From: Heterocephalus glaber
Taxonomy: Eukaryota; Chordata; Mammalia; Rodentia; Bathyergidae
Length of the DNA: 64,000 nucleotides
Reading direction: 5' to 3'
Assembly (NCBI RefSeq): GCF_000247695.1
Contig: NW_004624882.1
Location: 3,701,222-3,765,221, forward strand
Below the pieces are notes generated by a model. That model was not told the origin of the DNA, did not search any database, and saw nothing but the letters and a program-made list of their open reading frames with translations. Positions within the stretch are counted from its first letter, which is position 1. Every line of letters begins with the position of its first letter. Below are positions 9,960 through 22,320 of this stretch, in pieces. Position numbers and translations under genes: made by a program.

Positions 9960-10660
9960 CTCTTAGCTCAGAACACAACTCATCCTTGGCTGGGGAGCGC
10001 TGGGCACTGTCTCCAGCCGCTGGCAGTCCTGGGGCTCTCCACAGCTTCCCTAAGCCTCGCGGAGGCACCCGCCCGGCTCCCAGGACCACCCCCCCGCTCC
10101 TGATTGGCGAGGCTTCTCCGCGGCCCGCGTCAGCCGCCTACGACGTCCCTGAGAACTGATTTGAAATAAGAGTCTGGCAGCCGTCGCTTCCCTGTGCCCG
10201 ACTTTTCATAGGCTGGGAACGAATAGGTTGAGAAACTTGACATTGTCTTGGGCACAGTGCATGTAGCAACAGATCAAAGAAAAAGAGGACGACAGCGTGC
10301 TCTTTGCTGCCGGTGGATTTCGCCCAGTTGCTTTTGTCTTGGGCTTCTGTTGGTCTTGCTGTCTCCCCCGGGAAGACTTCGGCGTGCGCTTCCATGCAGC
10401 TCGCTCCCTGCCGGATGGGTCATGGAATTCTAAACATGAGGCAGGTAAGGCTGGCTGCGGCGCTGGCGCCGAGCAGCGAGGGCGCAGCGTGGGACCCCGG
10501 CGACCTGTTACTCCCGAGAGAGCTGGCGGAGTTCGAGGAGGCGATCCTTGGGGCGACCCAAGGAGCCGACGGTCTGGGGCCCGACCCCTATCCAGGTCCC
10601 TTCCACCCGTCCCCACTTTTGCCCCTCATGGTGCTTGGAGATGGCAGGCAGTCGTTGTAA
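9960..10660 (+). promoter_or_regulatory. CpG-rich candidate promoter of MID1
   Basis: This is the only clearly CpG-dense segment in the window (for example GCCTCGCGGAGGCACCCG and CCGCGGCCCGCGTCAGCCGC). It contains a CCCGCCC GC-box-like site, an inverted CCAAT box (TGATTGGCGA, 10101-10110) and GACGTC (10142-10147). I see no TATA box. It lies about 50 kb upstream of the MID1 first coding exon and contains a strong plus-strand splice donor, so I infer a MID1 promoter. A distal promoter of another transcript, or a bidirectional one, cannot be excluded. Confidence 0.6.
10200..10444 (+). other. MID1: Candidate non-coding first exon of MID1 (left edge approximate)
   Basis: ATGAGGCAG|GTAAGG at 10436-10450 is a near-consensus splice donor inside the CpG-rich segment, on the MID1 strand. 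The left edge is a guess because no transcription start is visible. The segment holds upstream ATGs at 10394, 10415 and 10436 that share one frame. If joined to the acceptor at 59953, that frame would stop 2 nt before the MID1 start codon. The MID1 frame itself is closed by TGA at 59958-59960, so this exon would be untranslated leader for MID1. That splicing joins these two exons is inference. Confidence 0.45.
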
Positions 10661-10669
10661 GGGGCTAAA

Positions 10670-13315
10670 AGCGCTTTGTAGAATATGTGAATCAATTCCA
10701 GTTTGCGGCAGCAGGAGTACATTGTGCAGGCTCCATGTCAAGCTTTTAGTTTCTACCCTATCTATGCTTTGGGGTTAGAAGAAAAGCAGCTGGACACACG
10801 GGGCCGCTGGGCTCATTTGGGCTTCCCATTCTGAGCACTTGATGTGTTTCTGGCTAAGAAGATGGAACCACCCCGAATCGAGAGCAGGGTCCTAGCAGAA
10901 ATCTACAGACGGTTTTTTTTCTGTCCCAGCAGTTGGGAAACTGTGTTGCTTCAGGATGCCAGAAGAAGCCTTGAAAGTGAGGAGCGGAGATAGATAGGGC
11001 TTGGGGGTTACTTAAACGAGCCTTTGAAGAGAATTCTAAACCAGCAGCTTCTTCCGTCGCCCTGGAGCATGATGATAAAATTCCTTATCAGCCCAAGCAG
11101 AGGTTTATAGGCTTTGCTGTGAAGAAAGACAAGGCTTTGGTTAGGAAGCCAAGAAGAGAGTGTAATTTACAACTCAAAGTTATGGGAGGGATCTTATGTC
11201 AATATTTAAATATCAAAATTAGTACTCACGGAAGGGGAGAGACAACACTGGAAAAGCATACCAGTGGCTGGAAGAAAGGGCAGAGATATGGAGGAGTAGT
11301 AAGACTTTTAACTACTGAATACATTGGGTGGGAAAGTTAACATCTGTATTGTCACCAGAAAAGCTCCCTACCTATTCTTGGAAGTGGGCTGGGTACTTGC
11401 CCTCGGGACGTACTTCCTTTTGGGAAAGTGAACCTTCCAATTCATGCCTAGGGCAAGGAGTTGAGAACTTCCTCTCTTTTCCCTGCAGCTTTGGGAGCTG
11501 AAGTCCAGTCCCCACTGAGTGGTCACACTGAAAGACCCTCAGTCTTCCTGTCCCTCACTTGTCCCCTAAGCAAGAATGCTTGGCAAATTCAGTGAGGACA
11601 GAAGAGCACACTGGGGCCCTGTGCTTTTCAGTGAATTGCCTTTGCCTCACTGGAGACAGGGGGTGTGTGTGTGGGGGCGAGATGGGTTTTTCTCTGTGTT
11701 GTACAAACTCACCGTCCAGCGTCACTGTTCTAGTGTTTCACAGACAGACGGGATGGGGAAGAGGAGTGAGAAAGTTAGCTGCAAAGGATTCAAAAGGAAA
11801 AAGAGGAAAGCAGAAATATTTTTGACAAAGGTCCTTGACCGGAACAAAGAAGTCATTTGATCTTGTGTGAGCCACCTGTCCTCTCCTCTGCCGGATGGTG
11901 CCTGAGCTCAATTTGCAGAATCCCTGTTCCCACACAGTTCCTCCAGAATGGTGGCAATCCCTGTGCTCAGAGCCCAAGGCATGCTTTCTTGAGCTGGGGA
12001 GGGTTTTTCCCCATGCGTAGTTATGGCATTCATGTGAAGTTGGAAAGCAGCCCAGTACTGAAGTTTTAAGGCCACAAGTACACATGTAGTAAGTAACTCC
12101 TCAGTTATTTAATGAATGGACAACTTTTAATCTCACATCTTTCTATATCTAACACTTTTTCTTTCGTCTGCTGGGGACTTGAAAAGAGGATGAAAGAGAA
12201 GGAGGAAGTGAAAGAGAGGGAGAGGATTATTGTTCATCCAGGAAACCTGGAGAGTCCAGCACAAGAATGTAGGGGGGAAGGGGATGGTGGCATCATTGTG
12301 TGGGTTAATCTCAGCTTTATTATAGTTTCTCTCAAGGCAGAACTGCTGCACTCAGGGAGGGTGAGTCGCACCCACCAGCCCATTTGTCATCTCAGCCCAC
12401 AGCCCCAGCTGAATTTGCAGGGTTAACTATCAAACCAACCCTGTGTCATCAGCTCAGCAATGAAACTCAATCTTTTTGCTGATGAACGATCCATCCCCAG
12501 GGCTGCACAAATGCTCAGTAGTGCTGTGGTGGCTCACGAGAGACTTCTGCCATAGACTAGCCAGAAATTCTGGGTGGCCAGAAGTAGCCAGCAGAATTAG
12601 AAGGCTGCACGGCTGGCTATAAGATGCAGAAGGATTTGAGTCTCTGCCAGGCTAGCAGAAAAGGGCCAGTGTAGGACAGAATTCTTTGAGGGTTTGTAAG
12701 GCCACCCTGAGTTAGGCCCCCCAAAAGTGTAAACCTGATTTGCCTTTTACCAGGAACCAATTTTCAAATGCGTGCCAACCTTTCTCTGCACTCTGATCAT
12801 AAGTGGGAAGCCTTGCTGAACCCTCCTTGAGGAGGAATTTGTAATGTTCCCAGGCAGAAGGAATGGCATGGCCACCTGTTCTAGAAGCCAGGCCAAAAAC
12901 AACAGGTTTGCCTGTGGCATTCCCACAACTGCAGATAGCCTCCCCAAATGGCAAGCCACTCATTGTCCCCACACAGGAGAACAAATAGTTCATCCTTAAA
13001 CTGGAAAAAAAAATCAGATTCTCCAGACAAAATTGCCTACTACTCATAGTTTATGCTTTTAACATCCTGATAACTTTAGCAAAGACTCCAGTAAGAGAAT
13101 AAGGTGCATGCTATCTTATTGATCACCTGAAATGAGTCTTGTAGCTGCTAAATTCTTATAAGATCGGGATGCTGCCCTTACAAGGAAGCTGGGACTCAGT
13201 TTGATTAGCCCGTTTTGCATTCTTTAGATTGGAATTAAAATGCCCAAAGACATCTGGCTTCATAATGAAAGTCTTCCTATTAATCTTTCCTCCGAGGATT
13301 AGAAAGTCCTTTACA
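10670..13315. other. Intronic unique sequence, no gene seen
   Basis: No recognisable SINE, RNA or coding exon over about 2.6 kb, unusually SINE-free for this window. Given its place just downstream of the candidate promoter, retained regulatory sequence is possible. Confidence 0.5.
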
Positions 13316-13317
13316 AA

Positions 13318-13465
13318 CATGATCTATTTATTCTCTGCCACAACCCCAGGAGAGAAGGAAGGGCAATTTGATCCTCATTGAACAAATGGTGAGGCGAAAG
13401 GCAAAGAAAGGTTAAGTATAAAGAGACACAGCTATTTCGGGGCAAGTCTAGGAGTGCATACTCAT
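13318..13465 (-). mobile_element. MIR-like SINE remnant
   Basis: CTCTGCCACAACCCCAGG, TTGATCCTCATTGAACAAAT and AAGGTTAAGTATAAAGAGAC follow the order of a reversed MIR. Heavily diverged. Confidence 0.55.
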
Positions 13466-13479
13466 CCACCCAGAAAGAC

Positions 13480-15080
13480 TACCTGTGCAGGCGCAGGATC
13501 TCAAAGGCATTTGGAGGATGAAAACAGAACCTCTCCTTCAACATTCTTTTACTTATCATTCTGTAACCAGCATGTACTGTCCCAGGTATGTTGTGTGGTT
13601 TCTTTCATTTGAAAACCAAGCCTTTAAACTTTAAAAAAGGCATTTCTGTTCTCATTTGTCCCAACACTGAGATCAGGCAGCTTTTATGACATCTAATAGG
13701 AAGATACTATAACCGGAATTTTAAATATGCATCTAAGAAATGTTCCCTTTCAACAGATGTTTTAAGTTTTTGCACATGGTTTAGAGAGCTCAGTGTCTTC
13801 AACATATGTTAAAGTTTTATTTTCTTCCCTGCTATTTCTCTTTTAAGAAATGTTATCATTGTAAGACTTGCTGTCAATTTAATGACGCTTTTGGTTGTTT
13901 TGAAGTAATTTCTTGAATTAGCTTTTCCTTATTGTCCTCTGTGACTCGTGTTTGTAGTTTGCCTAGCTGTGGACCGCATAGGCTGCAAGCAGATCCGTTA
14001 ATTGGTGGTTGCATGTTATCCACAGACATTCCAGCAAGTTCTAAGGCTAAGTATGTATGTGGATGTCTCTGGCTTTGATCCCTTGTGTGGTAAATAGACA
14101 TCCAGGGTAGCTATGGCAACCTGGGCTGTGTTTGGTGGTGGGGGTGGGGGTGGTCACTGGACAAAGAGTAATTTGTTTGATTAGAAAAAGATGAGGCCAA
14201 ATCAGAAAACTTTTTAACCCACATGATTTGAAGATCCCAGTTCATCCAAATCATTTGGATTTTTCTTGATAGGCAAAAAGAATTAAATGGCCAACCACAT
14301 CAGAGTATTTTGCAGGTGTAATTTAAATTCTCTTTTTTAATTGAGTGGTTGCTACTTTCCAAAAGCAACTTAGGATATCAACATCATCAATATTCCTGTT
14401 ATACTTCGTGTAAGTGTTTCTAACTTCAGAACTTGGTGAGACTTTAAAAGAAAAAACAGGATTTGGTTGGAGGTGTGCATTTCAGTTATCCACCTGCAGG
14501 GGTCAGGCTTGAAGTTTCTATGATGGAAGACCAAGCGGTGGACCTCTCTTCTGGGAGCCCCAGGCAGAGCCACAGAGAATCACTCTGCTGATATAGAACA
14601 ATTAGTTACCAATTCTTTGATCTTGTGGCAACGGCTACTATGAAAACGATCTTATTCAAGGAGGAGAATATCCAGTGCGGTGTGATTAAAGCAAGGGCAA
14701 CGAAGCCAGGTCAAACAGGAATCTAATTTCCATTTAGATATGGGGCAGTTTAGCAGGAAGATTCTGGCCCTTTTATTTTACGCCAGACTCATCTCAGGGG
14801 TTTTGTTCTTGAAGGTATTTGCATAGTTTCATGAATTGACATGTTCTAGAAATTTCTTTAAGCGAAAGGACACAATATTATGGACCCATTGGGATTTACA
14901 AGATTTTCTTTCTGCTCCGGAGGAAAATAAATATTCATTGATAAGCGATTAGAATACTTCATGGCTACCAGAAGGGGGTGTTATGGAGCTCCGAAAATTG
15001 AGGCACACATACAAAAATTCCTCTAGGGAACTTTCCTAAAAAAACCCAAAACTGGAAAACCAAAATTATCTCCCTCAAAA
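13480..15080. other. Intronic AT-rich sequence
   Basis: No gene recognised. Contains a G-rich patch at 14133-14153 (two G5 runs) and a CTCF-like motif at 14968-14980. Confidence 0.5.
14968..14980 (+). promoter_or_regulatory. Weak CTCF-like motif
   Basis: CCAGAAGGGGGTG resembles the CTCF core CCASYAGRGGGC but ends in GTG instead of GC. Low confidence without a matrix score. Confidence 0.25.
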
Positions 15081-15082
15081 AC

Positions 15083-15223
15083 ACCTGTATGTCAGGGCTG
15101 GGGATTTAGCTCAGTGGTTCCAGCACCTGCCTCGCAAGCACAAGGTTCCAAGTTCAATCCCTGGTACATATATATATACATATATATATATATATAATAA
15201 AAACTATAAAAAAACCTGTATGT
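15083..15223 (+). mobile_element. Young ID SINE with (TA)n tail and exact TSD
   Basis: Body from about 15094: GGGCTGGGGATTTAGCTCAG, CAGCACCTGCCTCGCAAG, box B AAGTTCAATCC. The tail became a TA microsatellite. ACCTGTATGT at 15083-15092 and 15214-15223 is the TSD. Confidence 0.95.
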
Positions 15224-15775
15224 TTTTGTGCTTTAAGAAAGAGGTTCTGAGTAAACAAGGCAATGACAGGAAGAGGTACTGGGTGTTTCTACTACAAATG
15301 GGTTTTGAAGGGTTCCTAATCACCCCGTTGTTTATGATGAGTATAATGGCCAGGCTCTCCTTCAGCTCTTATATTGTTATGGCACTTGGAGGGCAGGCAG
15401 ACCAAGGAAGAGAGCAGCACTCAGAGAACTGAAAGGAAGGGCAAGTTTACTCACCAGCGGGCTCAGTGAAAGTTGCCCTCCAGAATCAGCCCTGATTCTA
15501 AGCTTGTTTTCATTTTTATCTTGTTCTTTAGGCAAGGCGGAGAAGCAATGAGAATGTTATAGAAGCAGAGCTTAGCACAGGGGTGGGAGCAAATGTTGCT
15601 TTTACAGTTTATCTTTAAGACATAGGGAGGTACAGACAGGTGTTGTTTCAGCAGTTCATCTTTTAGGCATGGTGACCTTCGTGGGTTTAGCAGGAGGGAC
15701 AAGCCTTGAGACCATCAGTCTCTGTCAAGCTTTGAGACTGTTAGTCTCTGCTTTGTCTTTTGTTTTTTTCATTTC
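15224..15775. other. Intronic unique sequence
   Basis: No gene or clear repeat recognised. The sequence between 15690 and 15760 contains two similar phrases ending in GTCTCTG, a minor local duplication. Confidence 0.4.
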
Positions 15776-15779
15776 AATA

Positions 15780-15930
15780 TCATTCGACATTTACTGAGCA
15801 CTTACAGAATTAATATATCCACTAGTTCATACACTGAAGCTACATGGCAGGTGATTATTATATGCCAGGTAACTTTAGAGCTCCAGGCAAGATTTTGATA
15901 TGGTCCCTGCCTTCAAAGAACTTTCAATCT
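15780..15930 (+). mobile_element. Ancient LINE/SINE-like remnant
   Basis: CATTTACTGAGCACTTACAG, TATATGCCAGGTAACT and GGTCCCTGCCTTCAAAGAAC follow a common ancient mammalian repeat pattern (L2-like); exact family uncertain. Confidence 0.4.
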
Positions 15931-16002
15931 GATGTATGTATATTGTAGTAGTAGTACAATGTAGGTTATTGCATGGGCAAATGGTTGTTTGTTATCATCT
16001 AC

Positions 16003-16176
16003 TTTTTTTTGTGGTACTGGGGGCTGAACTCGGGGTCTTTACATTGAGACTCATCCCTAACCTTTTTTTTTTCTTTTGAGACAGGGTCTTGCTAAGTCAC
16101 TATTACCGAGGCTGGGCTCAAATTTTGATTGTCCTGCCTCAGCTTGGATTACAGGCATGCCCCACCCTGCTTAGCT
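16003..16176 (-). mobile_element. B1-dID fused SINE
   Basis: GTGGTACTGGGGGCTGAACT ID end, T-rich linker, then GAGACAGGGTCTTGCTAAGT and CAGGCATGCCCCACC of reverse B1. Part of the B1 is deleted around 16144. Confidence 0.85.
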
Positions 16177-16189
16177 TCAGAACTTAAAT

Positions 16190-16430
16190 TTGCTTTTAAC
16201 TAATACATAAGATATAAAAACTGTCCATATTAACGGGGTACCATGTGATGTTTTGATGTATGTATACATTATGTAATCTGTGCTCTCATTTACCACTTTT
16301 TAATGAAAACATTCAGAATCCTTTCTTCTAGCTTTTTTGAGACATACAGTACATACTCGTTATCTATAGTCACCCCAAGCAGGCAACAGCACACTAGATC
16401 CTCTTACTATTCTCTAACTGCGACTTAGTC
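16190..16430 (-). mobile_element. L1 3'-region remnant
   Basis: GTGATGTTTTGATGTATGTA, TCTTCTAGCTTTTTTGAGAC and TTATCTATAGTCACCCC match the antisense of old L1M-type 3' ends. Confidence 0.65.
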
Positions 16431-16439
16431 GCCAGTGGT

Positions 16440-17295
16440 TAATCTTTTGATGTTTGAAAGTAGGTCATTTTCTAGTGAGAAATGATGCCATGATTGGGAC
16501 AATTTAAAAACACTAGTTTGAAAAATAATCTGATTAATGTAAATTTAAGTTCTGCGTTTGGGGGACATGTCACCATATTACACAGGATGTCAATACAGAA
16601 GGAGAAAGAGTTGCCATACTTTTGTTAACATGCCAAGTTGGCAATATTTGAAATAGAAAAAGTCTATATTAGTTTTCACCTCTCTCCACCCTCTTAATAT
16701 CCCTCTGAGGCACCTCTCCCAGACCTGTCCTAATGTACAGTGGATTCATAATTGCCCATCTTCCCACATCTTCCCTTCCCTGCCTGCAAGCCATGCTCCT
16801 GTTTTCAAGAGACAGTGGATGATCTCCAACACGTGTTGGGAGAGAAGCCCTATGGATGAGTTTAAGCCGTCCTAGCCCTTTAACACTTAGAATGAGTCTT
16901 TAATTGGGTAAATCCAAGCACTGGAACCCAGGGCTACAAAATACATGCTTGCCCTTTTAGGGAGAGTATTTGGGGACCAGGTCATGCTTCTGTCAGACCA
17001 GACAGGACTTGCTGGCATGTCAGCCTGTGGGTCAGAGCTTTCCACTTGCTCTTTCTCAGCTGTCTGCCCCAACTTCTGGGCTCACTGGGATCTGTGAGAG
17101 TGACAGCTAGAATGTCACAGGGGACCAAGTGAGCAGGAATGATGGCATCTGTGGGTCTGGGCTGTTGGTAAGTACATTCTTTGTGTGCTGAGCACTATCT
17201 ACTTAGAATAAATGGAAAGAAGTAGCTGTAGCTTCCTCTCATCCAGTGCCAGTATTTGAGATGGTGTACACACTTCCAGTGAATCATTTGTCTGC
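16440..17295. other. Intronic unique sequence
   Basis: No coding exon, RNA or clear repeat found on either strand. Confidence 0.5.
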
Positions 17296-17299
17296 CTTT

Positions 17300-17415
17300 C
17301 TTGGGGCTGAGTTTCTCCAGAGCAAGACTCACATCTTAATTACCTTTGAATCCCCAGCCCAAGCACAGTGTCTGCAATACAATGAGAATCATTAAATGTT
17401 TGATGAGTACATACT
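17300..17415 (+). mobile_element. L2 3'-end remnant
   Basis: GAATCCCCAGCCCAAGCACAGTGTCTGC followed by CATTAAATGTTTGATGAGTA has the order of an L2 LINE terminus. Confidence 0.55.
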
Positions 17416-17783
17416 GGTAAATTCTAGTGGGAAACAGAGTAGTGGAAAATATTCTCCCTAAGATATAGATAGGCTAGGAGGAAGGGAGAGCAAGAACTAA
17501 TTGATTGGTATCAGAAAAAAATTAAAATATGTTATTGCTTAACAATTGGATTGTGTTTTGGGTGAGGACCCAGCCCAGAACACGGCAAACAGCTTGGCTT
17601 TTCTTCAAGCTGGATGGGGCTGCAGAAGGGAGGATGATATAGGACCTGCTCTCTGATAGCTCAAAGCCCAACAGCCAGGATCAAATCTGCTGTTTGCTCT
17701 CATTGAGCCTATCCTGCTGTTTTAGGCCCTAGGCCCATGTGCAAATTGATTTATTTTGCCAGGTGAGTGGCAGGCCCAAGGTC

Positions 17784-17786
<3 letters not shown>

Positions 17787-17840
<54 letters not shown>
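17787..17840 (+). repeat. (GA)n microsatellite
   Basis: About 26 uninterrupted GA units; the Arg-Glu ORFs across it are artefacts. Confidence 0.95.
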
Positions 17841-17845
<5 letters not shown>

Positions 17846-18109
17846 TCTGGAACACCAAAGTCTTCCACTCTATGCAGATGGCAGCCACATTTTCTGTGCT
17901 GAAATTCAAGACATGTGCTGGGCAAAGTATCTTTGGTGCTTCTGGGTGTAATAGACTGAAAGTTATGGTTAAAATGGTGAAATAGATATTTCAGAGACAT
18001 TTGATGGTTTATGGAGACAACAGGGCTGATACATTTTCAAAGAGTACATGCTGGACAATGTTATCTGTCATATGTCAAGTGGTAAGAGTGATGCTTAGGA
18101 TTTTTAAAA

Positions 18110-18282
18110 AAATCAATACTGGATTGAATCCAGGGCTTTTGCACTGAGCTGTATCCCAGCCCCTTATATTTTTTTGAAACAAGGTCTTGCTAAGTTGCTC
18201 AAGCTAGGCTCAAACTTGCAGTCCTCCTGCCTCAGCCTCCCAGAGTGTTAGGATTACAGGTGTGCATCACTATGCCTGACTA
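18110..18282 (-). mobile_element. B1-dID fused SINE
   Basis: ID end (TACTGGATTGAATCCAGGGC, GTATCCCAGCCCC) then reverse B1 (AAACAAGGTCTTGCTAAGTT, CTCAGCCTCCCAGAGTG). Confidence 0.85.
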
Positions 18283-18289
18283 GGCTGCA

Positions 18290-20750
18290 TTGATTCTGAA
18301 GTGGTCTTCTTTGAACCGTTAAGAGGAGAGAGTACTTTGTGGACAAATGGAATTTATTGAATGCTCTGCAGAATTAGCAATAACTAGATGAATAGCCAGA
18401 TAAAGTAATATATAGATAGAAAGCACCACCAAATAGTGCACATTTACATATTTACACAGGATCCAGTCTTCCATAGGAAATGCACTGAGAATCCAGACAA
18501 AAATTACTAGTTAAGAGTTTAGCATTTGTAGGTTGAAATTTTAGCACAATAAACACGTTAGCCTCCATCACTGAACAAGGTATGAGTGAATTTACACCTG
18601 GAACTTAAGTCTTCTGGGCTCTGATTTATGACTGTGCCACATGTCTTCTAGTAAGGTATAATCTGGATACTTTCAAGTCACAGGCTGCAATTTAACGTGC
18701 TAATAAATTCCCACACAATTGGGATGGGTCGATGGTTTACAATGAGTCAAGTTAGGAAAGACTCTATCATCATTTAGGAGAAAGCATCGTCTGAAAAATC
18801 CAAGTAGTCAAATGGGCTTCTGTTTGGATTTTGTACTATTATAGTCTCTGCCATGATTTTTAGGTAAATATGAAAATGTCAAATAACATGTACTAGGAGG
18901 ATTATGTTTATCCAGAAGAAAAGTTTAGAGAATGAGATGGATCATCTTTTAAATGAATTAATCATCTGTGTTTTGTGAAGTGGAACAACTAGAAGGGAAA
19001 AAAACAGTGTGTTCTTCTTGTCCATGTGTGCTGGGGAAAACAGAAGAGAAAAATTGGCTCTTTGCTGAATGATTCAGTAGAGTCTCTTTTCAGTGGTCAA
19101 TGCTTAATGTGAATTTCCAAGAAAATTGATGTTGTTGTCCTTTTTATATGGCTCTGAGTGAAGGAAGGAAAAATCGTAATAATTAATTGAGAGGGGTGTG
19201 CTTTCTGAGTAGATGATAGTAGACTATTAAACATAATAGTAGACTACTAAATAATGAATATTTATTGCTTAATGCTTCCCAGTCTGAAGTAGACACCTTC
19301 TGAATATTTCTCCCATTTCGAACATATCAGCTGTCAGAATTGAATAGTTTACATGTAAAGTACATTGTTTTGGTTTAACTAACAAGGAGTGATAAGACAT
19401 GAATTGTTTGTGACAGTCTCGAACATTGATAACAGAAGACATTAATGCCTGCAGACACAGGCTACATGGTAAAAATCTGGAAGCAAAAATGCTTATTATG
19501 TTAGGCCAACATGCTTTGACCTAGTTTTGCTTTTCTGCTTGGAAATTATGTCAGTATTAGTTACATCATGCCTGTGGATGAGCAATTTTACATTCTTGTT
19601 TATTTCAGTGTCGGATTATTAGTTTTGTATATTTAGTTCTGACCTCTGAGGAGCCAAACTAATCCTCATTGACTTGCATTTCCTTTTGAAATGAGAGTTC
19701 TGCATGATAAAGAGAGAGGATTTTATGTATTAACAAAACAATCTAAGATGCATCTTCAAAGAGATTCATTTCTCCTTGATCCTGAGCCGCTGCCCTCTTG
19801 AAGGCTAGAGAGGCCATCCAGTTTTCCACTGATCAGAACGAGTCTTCTTTTCTTTGTCTTCTGGGGATGAGGAGATTGCCATACGTAAGACTGCCCAGTT
19901 AGAAAACAAAACAAAATAAAATAAAACAAAACAACCAATGAGGTTGAAGGGACATTTCCCAAACCAACCAGCATCCTTAACTTTATGGTTTTCATGCTTC
20001 TGCGCTGCTTGTCCATCCACTAGAAACTGGCTTAACATATTTTTCCTATTTAACATTTTTATTGAATACTTTTCAGATGAATTGTTTCCTCAGTTGATTT
20101 TGAGCAGTTTTTTTTCCCTGCCATTTAATACTTTATATCGCTAGGGGAAAAAAAACCATTTAATTCTTTCATACATTTATGAATTCTAATCTTCAAAGAG
20201 TATGAGTTCTAGTGATCAACTTACGTCAAATTTACAAGTCTAATTTGCTACCAAAAGACCTTGAATGATTTTTGGTGCACATGTTTTGGCATTCCTTATT
20301 AACGAATGCAATCAGGCAAAGGCCCACAAGAGTATGTATTTGTGGTTCCTCTGCAAAAATCTACCATTTGCTCTTGTTTTCTAATTAAGGCTTTGAAGGT
20401 TGAAAATCCCTTTGTTGTTAGCTCCTTTGCAAATCCTCTGTCTGAGAGCAGAAAATATAAGAAGGGAGTGTGCTCTTCAAAGCTTAACCAGACCAACTGA
20501 ATTTTAGCCAGGTAAATTGCTGATTAGCTTTGGATCATTTAAAGAAAGAGTCTGAAAGTAATTGGGATAGGCACAAGTCCTAATTGCGTGATCCCAGGAG
20601 GCTTCAAACATTGTTTGGAACAGTCAACCCACAACTTTGTGTTCCTGTCTGATCTTTATGCTAATTTGAACACTACCATCCCAAAGAAAAACTTCTTTGG
20701 AGAGTTTCTTGAATCCCTAGTTGCTACATAAATATTGTCACTACTAAGCA
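18290..20750. other. Long repeat-poor intronic stretch
   Basis: About 2.4 kb with no SINE, LINE or gene recognised, apart from a short AAAAC/AAAAT run at 19906-19935. Absence of SINEs can mark conserved non-coding sequence, which I cannot test here. Confidence 0.45.
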
Positions 20751-20758
20751 GGTAGAAG

Positions 20759-21035
20759 TTGTGTGATCTAGTATACTATGTGTTTCCAGTGGTGACATCC
20801 ATTTCTACGGCGATTTTTCTGATTGTTGTAGACACATACAAATGTATTTCCCTTATTTTCCACATAGTGACCTTCTGTATATGCTATTTTGCACCTGGAT
20901 TTTTTTTCCACTTTACAATGTATCCTGGAGATCTTTCCCTAACACTGTACAGAGAGCTTCCCCCTTTTAAAAACAGCTACATAGCATCTCATTGTGACAA
21001 GGTACCATAATTGATTTGACTCTTGTCCTACCAGT
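20759..21035 (-). mobile_element. L1 3'-region remnant
   Basis: TTTTTTCCACTTTACAATGT, CCTGGAGATCTTTCCCTAAC, AACAGCTACATAGCATCTC and GGTACCATAATTGATTTGAC follow the antisense of an old L1 3' untranslated region. Confidence 0.7.
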
Positions 21036-21039
21036 CATA

Positions 21040-22315
21040 AGAGCAGACTCCAGTCTTTGTGAAAGGGACCAGAAAAAGCACAGTAAACAGAAGGAAAAGT
21101 TTGTCATGTACATGTAAGCCAGTGTCTTTGACTTTGACAAGAGTCTCCTGGATTGAGAGTCATCCTCCTCTTCTGATACAGGGTCTCCATTTCCTCACAA
21201 ATGGAGATTTTCTTTGTGGATGCAAATTTCTTTTACAAGAGGGATAGTTTATAGTCTTTCTTTGGTTCTCACAATAATCTTTATGTGAAAGAGGCACATT
21301 TGCTGTGGTTTATTCTGGTCTCTAACAAAGGGAACATGTGGCAACTCAGGAGAATGCTATACAGGGCTTGAGTGTGTTTCACTGGTATAGAATCCTCAGC
21401 TGAGGGAACCTGAATCTTTTATAATGGAGAGTAAGCATGCCTGCTGGTTGGTCTGGAGGGAGACACTCTCTATTTTTAAAGGCTATTCACTGTATTAATG
21501 TTTTTGAAATGATAATTTGGAACCAAGACCCTCAGTCCCTCTGTTCATAAAATGTGCAGAAATGCAAGAGATCCGTGGAGACTTTTCCTCCCATTGTAAT
21601 CCAGTGTGGTATATTTTGACCTTTGTTCCCCAATACTTGAAGAGTTTTGTAGAGCTGCTTAGGACAGGAAGGAGGACACAGTTATTGCCCAGAAACAGGA
21701 AGAGCCAAGAGATGAATGAGGTAGAAAGGGCCACCCTCTAGTCTTCCACCATTCTAATAAAAAGAGTTCATTTCTGTTCTTCCGAAATATTGAGCTTCTG
21801 ATTTCGATTTAATTTGAAGAAAGGAATCTTTCTTTTAAATAATTAAAAAGAAAAATAAAATGCTATGTCTAGTTCAATGGTGTTTGATTAATAAGAGAAT
21901 CACTTCAGGCAGTAGCATTAGAAGCTTGAGAGACCAGTAGGGGTGAAGGGAATTTTCCTTTTGCTCTCTGAAGGTTTGATAGTTGAGTCCATTAAATAAA
22001 CTGGCAGTAAGCAGATTAGCAAGAGAAAAGGTAGGCAAATCCATTACGTGAGTATGTGTGTAAAGGAGCTAACACAAAATATGAGACTTGAAGGAAGCCT
22101 GCAGCTTAAATAGCATTTTGAATTACAGAAAGGACCAGGGCTTGGGACTTCTGGAGGGAGGTGGAAGCAAGCCATGGGATGGTGAGGAAAGAAAATGCAT
22201 GATGAATAAAGGCTGTCTTATTAAGGCAGATCAGTCTCCAGGTAGCAGTCCTCAGAAGAATAGGTGGCACTGGCCAAACTTCAGTTGACTTTCCTGTGAG
22301 TTAATCTTCTTGAGT
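21040..22315. other. Intronic unique sequence
   Basis: No gene or clear repeat identified; short AT-rich runs near 21835. Confidence 0.5.
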
Positions 22316-22320
22316 TGTTA

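Noticed and set aside
10206..10668. Several 76-136 codon ORFs on both strands
   Set aside because: Overlapping frames in a CpG-rich segment where stops are rare; no protein features. I read the region as promoter and leader.
14133..14153. G-quadruplex in the G-rich patch
   Set aside because: Only two runs of three or more G, with the rest GG, so much weaker than the motif at 58915.
17739..18000. Arg-Glu and Ser-Leu repeat ORFs
   Set aside because: Both strands of the (GA)n microsatellite.
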